Source: JBHYGK01 sp051859045 (GTDB lineage Bacteria > Pseudomonadota > Gammaproteobacteria > Xanthomonadales > Xanthomonadaceae). From it: a DNA stretch of 62,593 bases. The notes under the pieces are model-generated. The model ran no database searches, was not told where the DNA came from, and worked only from the letters and a program-made list of their open reading frames with translations. Of this stretch, positions 58,831 to 62,593 are shown in pieces. Both the position numbers and the translations under genes were made by a program. Within the stretch, counting starts at the first letter, position 1. Every line of letters starts with the position of its first letter. The DNA is taken from positions 1-62,593 of the forward strand of contig JBHYGK010000010.1 of assembly GCA_051859045.1 (NCBI GenBank), in the 5' to 3' direction.

Positions 58831-58886
58831 GGCCGCGGCCACCACGGGCGGCCCCGGCGCGACGCCGGCGGCCGCGGGGAGGCAGG

Positions 58887-59303
58887 ATGGACAACGCGCT
58901 GCTCCTGCCCGCCGTCGCGATGGCGGGCCTGACCTTCCTCGTGTGGTGCCGGCTGTACGTCGAGCGCCTCGGGCAGATGCGCCGGCTGCGCATCCATCCG
59001 CAGCAGGTGGCCACGCCCGCGCAGATGGCCGCGCGGGTGCCCGACAGCCGCGCCAGCGACAACTTCCGCAACCTCTTCGAGCTGCCGGTGTTGTTCTACC
59101 TGGCGCTCTGGGTGGCGTCGGCGAGCGGGCAGGGCGGGGCCGCGGTGCTCGGCCTGGCCTGGGCCTTCGTCGCCCTGCGCGCGCTGCACAGCCTCATCCA
59201 GTGCACGTCCAACCGCGTGATGCACCGTTTCTCGGCCTACGTGGCCGGCGCGCTGGCGCTGTGGGCGCTGTGGGCCGTGCTCGCCTGGGGGCTGCTGGCA
59301 TGA
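58887..59303 (+). CDS. MAPEG-family membrane protein
   Basis: The 138-residue protein has four hydrophobic helices and the MAPEG pattern (RVPDSRASDNFRNLFELPVLFY, then ALRALHSLIQCTSNRVMHRFSAY), where the RxxxN-FELP segment contributes to glutathione or lipid binding. Bacterial MAPEG members of this type have no defined substrate. GGGGAGG upstream supports the start. It is inserted between sdhB and sdhE and is coupled to sdhE by an ATGA overlap. Confidence 0.87.
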   Translation: MDNALLLPAVAMAGLTFLVWCRLYVERLGQMRRLRIHPQQVATPAQMAARVPDSRASDNFRNLFELPVLFYLALWVASASGQGGAAVLGLAWAFVALRALHSLIQCTSNRVMHRFSAYVAGALALWALWAVLAWGLLA

Positions 59304-59578
59304 GCGACGCCGCGATGGGCGAGGCGCCGATGGACGAGGCCGTCGAACTCCGACGCCTGCGCTGGCGCTGCCGCCGTGGCATGCGCGAGCTCGACCAGCT
59401 GATGCTGCGCTACCTCGAGCAGCGCTGGCCCGACGCCGATGCCTCCGAACGCGCCACCTTCGACGCCCTCCTCGCCACCGAGGACGACCTCCTGTGGCGC
59501 TGGTGCATGGGCCGCGAGGCCGTCGCCGACCCGGTGCTCGCCGGCTTCCTGCAGCGGCTGCTGGCGCTGCCGGCCTGA
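59300..59578 (+). CDS. sdhE: FAD assembly factor SdhE
   Basis: The 92-residue protein promotes covalent flavinylation of SdhA. The RGxxE motif is visible in RRGMRELDQLMLRYLEQRW, followed by FDALLATEDDLLWRWCMG. An alternative start at an internal methionine (59330) would give a length closer to E. coli SdhE (88). It overlaps the MAPEG gene by ATGA. Its location in the sdh cluster agrees with its role. Confidence 0.93.
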   Translation: MSDAAMGEAPMDEAVELRRLRWRCRRGMRELDQLMLRYLEQRWPDADASERATFDALLATEDDLLWRWCMGREAVADPVLAGFLQRLLALPA

Positions 59579-59630
59579 GGACGGCGCGGCCGGCGGCCCC
59601 GGCCACCTGTACTGGCGCCCCTCTCCCCGC

Positions 59631-60056
59631 GTGAGCCTCGCCTGCCGCCTGCTCGGCGTGGCCGGGGCCTGCGCGGCCCTCGCCTCCGGGCTGCCGCCGC
59701 TGGCCCGCGCGGGCGTCGCGCTGCTGGTGCTCGCGCTGGCCTGGCACCGCGCCGACGCTTGGCGGGCCAAGCCGCCGGTATCGCTGGGCTGGTCCGCCGA
59801 CGCGGACGCCTGGTGGCTGGACCGGCCGGGTCGCCCCCGCGAGGCCTGCGCGCCGCCGCGCGCCTTCGAACGCTGGCCGCTGCTGCAGCTCGAGCTCGGG
59901 CGGGCGGGCCGGCGGCGCCCGCTGCTGTTCGTGCTGCCCGAGCTGGCGGCCGCCGACCGACGCGCCCTGCGCCTCGCCCTGGCCCGCGCGCCGCGGGGCG
60001 ACGGGGGCGCGGGCGCGCCTGGCGCTGGAGGGATCCCCGGCGGGCTGGCAGGATAG
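59631..60056 (+). CDS. YgfX-like membrane protein (sdhE partner), start uncertain
   Basis: About 141 residues encoded right after sdhE resemble YgfX (formerly CptA): two hydrophobic helices near the N-terminus (LLGVAGACAALASGLPPLARAGVALLV region), then a soluble part with SADADAWWLDRPGR and a C-terminal LFVLPELAAADRRALRLAL. No ATG is available between the sdhE stop and the first helix. The GTG at 59631 is the simplest start, but similarity to E. coli YgfX begins slightly earlier (LYWRPSPRVS), where a CTG at 59607 is in frame. YgfX interacts with SdhE in enterobacteria; the reported toxin role is disputed. Confidence 0.7.
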   Translation: MSLACRLLGVAGACAALASGLPPLARAGVALLVLALAWHRADAWRAKPPVSLGWSADADAWWLDRPGRPREACAPPRAFERWPLLQLELGRAGRRRPLLFVLPELAAADRRALRLALARAPRGDGGAGAPGAGGIPGGLAG

Positions 60057-60060
60057 CGGG

Positions 60061-61302
60061 ATGTCGATCTCCCTCCCGATTTCCCTCGGCCTGCGCTACA
60101 CGCGGGCCAAGCGCCGCAGCGGCTTCCTCAGCTTCATGTCGGTGGCGTCCATCGTCGGCCTGGCCCTGAGCGTGATCGCCCTCATCGTCACCATCGCGGT
60201 CATGAGCGGCTTCCAGCGCGAGTTCCGCGAGCGCCTGCTGTCGATGGTGGCGCACGCCACCGTCAGCGGCGTGGGCGGGCAGCCGCTGCTCGACTGGGAG
60301 CGCGCGCTCACGCTGGCGAAGGAGGACGCGCGCGTGGTCGGCGCCGCGCCCTACGTCGAGTCCGAGGCCCTGCTCGGCGGCGTGCGCACCCGCCCCAGCC
60401 TGCTGCGCGGCATCCTGCCGGAGCGCGAGACCGAGGTGATCGACCTGCGCATGCTCGAAGGCTCGCTCGACGACCTGCGCGACGGCGAGTTCAACGTGGT
60501 GCTGGGCCGCGAGCTGGCGGCCTGGCTGGGCGTGCGGGTGGGCGACCAGGTCAACGCCACCGTGCTGCGCGGCAGCTCCACGCCGATGGGCTTCATCCCC
60601 AACGCGCGCCGGTTCAACGTGGTGGGCGTGTTCGAGGTGGGCGCCAAGGAGTACGACGCCGGCCTCGCGCTGGTGCACATGCACGACGCGCAGCGGCTGC
60701 TGCGGATGGGCGAGGGCGTCAGCGGCGTGCGCCTGAAGCTCGAGGACATGTTCCAGGCCTTCGCGGTGGCCAGCGACCTGGCCTCGCGGCTGGACGGGTA
60801 CCACGGCGTGCGCGACTGGTCGCGCGACCACGCCACGCTGTTCGGCGCGCTGCAGCTCGAGAAGACGGTGATGTTCATCCTTCTGCTCCTGCTGGTGGTG
60901 ATCGCGGCGTTCCAGCTGCTGAGCTCGCTGGTGATGCTGGTGGCCGACAAGCAGGCCGACATCGCGATCCTGCGCACGATGGGCCTGGCGCCCGCGCAGG
61001 TGATGGGCGTGTTCGTCACCCAGGGCATGGTGGTGGGCGTCGTCGGCGTGCTGCTGGGCGTGGTCGGTGGCGTTTCCCTGACCCTGTCGCTGGGCGCGAT
61101 CATCAGCGCCGTCGAGTGGATCTTCTCTATCGAGGTCATGCCGGCCGACGTCTACTACATCAGCGGCGTGCCGACGGTGCTGCAGGTGTCCGACATCGCC
61201 ACCATCACCATCGCCGCCCTCGTGATGTGCCTGCTCGCCACCCTGTACCCGGCGTGGCGCGCGTCGCGCGTCGATCCCGCCTCCGCGCTCCGCTATGAGT
61301 GA
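60061..61302 (+). CDS. lolC: Lipoprotein-releasing ABC transporter permease (LolC/LolE/LolF family)
   Basis: The 413-residue inner-membrane protein has one N-terminal membrane helix, a large periplasmic domain and three C-terminal helices (FtsX/MacB-type permease). SISLPISLGLRYTRAKRRSGFLSFMSVASIVGLALS and the C-terminal LYPAWRASRVDPASALRYE are signatures. With LolD it extracts outer-membrane lipoproteins and hands them to LolA. Only one permease gene lies here, so it could form a homodimer (LolF arrangement). The lolD start overlaps its end by eight bases. Confidence 0.94.
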   Translation: MSISLPISLGLRYTRAKRRSGFLSFMSVASIVGLALSVIALIVTIAVMSGFQREFRERLLSMVAHATVSGVGGQPLLDWERALTLAKEDARVVGAAPYVESEALLGGVRTRPSLLRGILPERETEVIDLRMLEGSLDDLRDGEFNVVLGRELAAWLGVRVGDQVNATVLRGSSTPMGFIPNARRFNVVGVFEVGAKEYDAGLALVHMHDAQRLLRMGEGVSGVRLKLEDMFQAFAVASDLASRLDGYHGVRDWSRDHATLFGALQLEKTVMFILLLLLVVIAAFQLLSSLVMLVADKQADIAILRTMGLAPAQVMGVFVTQGMVVGVVGVLLGVVGGVSLTLSLGAIISAVEWIFSIEVMPADVYYISGVPTVLQVSDIATITIAALVMCLLATLYPAWRASRVDPASALRYE

Positions 61303-62011
61303 GCCCCGCATGCCCCTCGCGTCGCCCGTCCTGCGCTGCCTGAAGCTCGGCAAGACCTATGACGAGGGCGGCCTGCGCACGCCCGTCTTCGACGGCCTCG
61401 ACCTCGAGGTGCAGGCCGGCGAGACGGTGGCCATCGTCGGCGCCTCGGGCGTCGGCAAGTCCACCCTGCTGCACCTGCTCGGCGGGCTCGACAGCCCCTC
61501 CAGCGGCGAGGTCGAGGTGGCCGGCGCGCGCATGTCCGCCCTCGGGCAGCGCGAGCGCGGCGCGCTGCGCAACCGCGCGCTGGGCTTCATCTACCAGTTC
61601 CACCACCTGCTGCCCGAGTTCACCGCGCTCGAGAACGTGATGATGCCGCTGCGCATCGGCGGCCGCTCGGCCGCCGAGGCCGAGCCGCCGGCGCGCGCGC
61701 TGCTCGAGGCGGTGGGGCTGGGCGCCCGGCTCGGGCACAAGCCCGGCGAGATGTCGGGCGGCGAGCGCCAGCGCGCGGCGGTCGCGCGCGCGCTGGTCAA
61801 TCGCCCGGCCTGCGTGCTCGGCGACGAGCCCACCGGCAACCTCGACGAGCGCACCGCCTCCACGGTGTTCGAGCTGATGCTGCAGCTCAACCGCGAGCAG
61901 GGCACGGCCCTGGTCATCGTCACCCACGACCGCCGCCTCGCGCGGCGGATGGGGCGGGTGCTGGAGCTCAGCCAGGGGCGGCTGCGCCCGCTCGCGGCCG
62001 ACGCCGCCTGA
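61295..62011 (+). CDS. lolD: Lipoprotein-releasing ABC transporter ATP-binding protein
   Basis: The 238-residue ATPase has Walker A GASGVGKST, Q-loop FIYQFHHLLPEF with the LolD-specific segment, the signature EMSGGERQRAAVARALVNRP, Walker B CVLGDEPTGNLDE and the H-loop VTHDRRLA. The serine-glycine-glycine core of the signature is intact, with methionine in place of the usual leucine. It energises the LolC-type permease. It is followed after three bases by comEC. Confidence 0.96.
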   Translation: MSEPRMPLASPVLRCLKLGKTYDEGGLRTPVFDGLDLEVQAGETVAIVGASGVGKSTLLHLLGGLDSPSSGEVEVAGARMSALGQRERGALRNRALGFIYQFHHLLPEFTALENVMMPLRIGGRSAAEAEPPARALLEAVGLGARLGHKPGEMSGGERQRAAVARALVNRPACVLGDEPTGNLDERTASTVFELMLQLNREQGTALVIVTHDRRLARRMGRVLELSQGRLRPLAADAA

Positions 62012-62014
62012 GGC

Positions 62015-62593
62015 ATGGGGCGCGCCGACCGGCCCGCCCCTCTTCCCACGACGGACCCGGACGACGCGCACGCGTCGCCGTCGGCGTGGCCGGCGCTCGG
62101 GCTGGGCGCCTGCGTGGCCGGCGTCCTCGGCGTCGCGTTGGCGATGCAGGTGCGCGCGCTGCCTCCGGACGGGCTGCCGGCGATGGCCTGCGCGCTCGGC
62201 CTCGCGGCGTGGTGGCGCGGCCGGCGTGGCCTGCGCTGGGCCGGGGCGCTGCTGGCGATGGCGGGCTGGACCTGGTGCGTGGCCGGCGCCGCGCTGGCGG
62301 TCCGCCTGCCGGCGCCGGTCGACGCCACGTTCGCGCTGCGGGTCCTCGACCTGCCCGAGCGCGACGGAGGCCGCCTGCGCTTCCAGGCGCGCGTGGCCGC
62401 GGTGCCGGGCGACGCCCCGGCGAGCGTGCGCGCGCTGCGCGGCCGCGTGCTCGACCTCGCCTGGTACGGCGAGGCGCCGGCGCTCGCCGCGGGCGAGACG
62501 TGGCGCCTGCCGCTGCGGCTGCGCCCGCCGCGCGGGCTGCTCAATCCCGGCGGCGGCGACGCGGAGCGGCGCGCGCTCGAGCGCGGCGTCGCC
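62015..62593 (+). CDS. comEC: ComEC/Rec2-family DNA uptake channel, N-terminal part (gene runs off right edge)
   Basis: The first 193 codons are visible and open to the window end. Two or three hydrophobic helices (about 27-45, 50-62 and 72-95) are followed by the DUF4131/OB-type domain (ATFALRVLDLPERDGGRLRFQARV) and the motif RGLLNPGGGDAERRAL, which corresponds to the NPGGFD block of ComEC. In competent bacteria the protein translocates single-stranded DNA into the cytoplasm. The gene starts three bases after lolD, so it is in the same transcription unit. Confidence 0.85.
   Translation, partial: MGRADRPAPLPTTDPDDAHASPSAWPALGLGACVAGVLGVALAMQVRALPPDGLPAMACALGLAAWWRGRRGLRWAGALLAMAGWTWCVAGAALAVRLPAPVDATFALRVLDLPERDGGRLRFQARVAAVPGDAPASVRALRGRVLDLAWYGEAPALAAGETWRLPLRLRPPRGLLNPGGGDAERRALERGVA

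Overview
The window is a contiguous piece of bacterial chromosome with very high GC content (clearly above 70 percent by eye, with third codon positions almost always G or C). Gene content points to a gammaproteobacterium of the Lysobacteraceae/Xanthomonadaceae type: a methionine synthase split into two genes behind an ArsR-methyltransferase fusion, a 1604-residue NAD-glutamate dehydrogenase, a bacterial kynurenine operon, the rpsF-rpsR-rplI-dnaB-alr order, and sdhCDAB-MAPEG-sdhE-ygfX-lolCD-comEC. This assignment is an inference from family knowledge, because no rRNA gene is present. I see no insertion sequence, prophage, CRISPR array, tRNA or rRNA. The region reads as core genome, and no intergenic gap exceeds about 260 bases. 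Layout, left to right: the end of a DUF2058 gene; a leftward metH module (ArsR-methyltransferase, homocysteine-binding half, cobalamin half); a rightward acyl-CoA dehydrogenase, NAD-glutamate dehydrogenase, NAD kinase and 5'-nucleotidase; then a long leftward stretch from 13.7 to 32.9 kb. That stretch holds an MFS transporter and a CtlX-like amidinotransferase, an H-NOX sensor with a PAS-GGDEF-EAL protein, a secreted DUF4785/hydrolase pair, a heme-less H-NOX remnant, the operon can-haoA-sbtA-like-kynU-kmo-sbcB-DUF2461, nei, three small unknown genes and asnS. From 33 kb rightward come an IscA-type protein, rpsF-rpsR-rplI, dnaB, alr, an FeS photolyase, an atypical SDR, a CPD photolyase, a wax ester synthase and msrA-msrB. 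A mixed-strand block follows: an NhaC antiporter, two glycine-zipper proteins, a c-type cytochrome, tcdA and tatD. The right end holds gcdH with a fused keto acid dehydrogenase E1, a PhnD-like protein, ygfZ, the complete succinate dehydrogenase assembly block, lolC-lolD and the start of comEC. Themes linking the genes: NAD supply and use (kynurenine pathway, NAD kinase, NAD-GDH); complex II biogenesis (DUF1674/SDHAF4-like, sdhCDAB, SdhE, YgfZ); oxidative and light damage repair (photolyases, Nei, MsrA/B); and NO or O2 sensing linked to cyclic di-GMP. I did not find a clearly new multi-gene system. The most unusual items are a 19-base near-identical element placed before both divergent start codons flanking the metH regulator, an H-NOX paralog that has lost its heme ligand and C-terminus, a bicarbonate-type permease plus carbonic anhydrase embedded in a kynurenine operon, and an SDR lacking its catalytic tyrosine between two photolyase genes.
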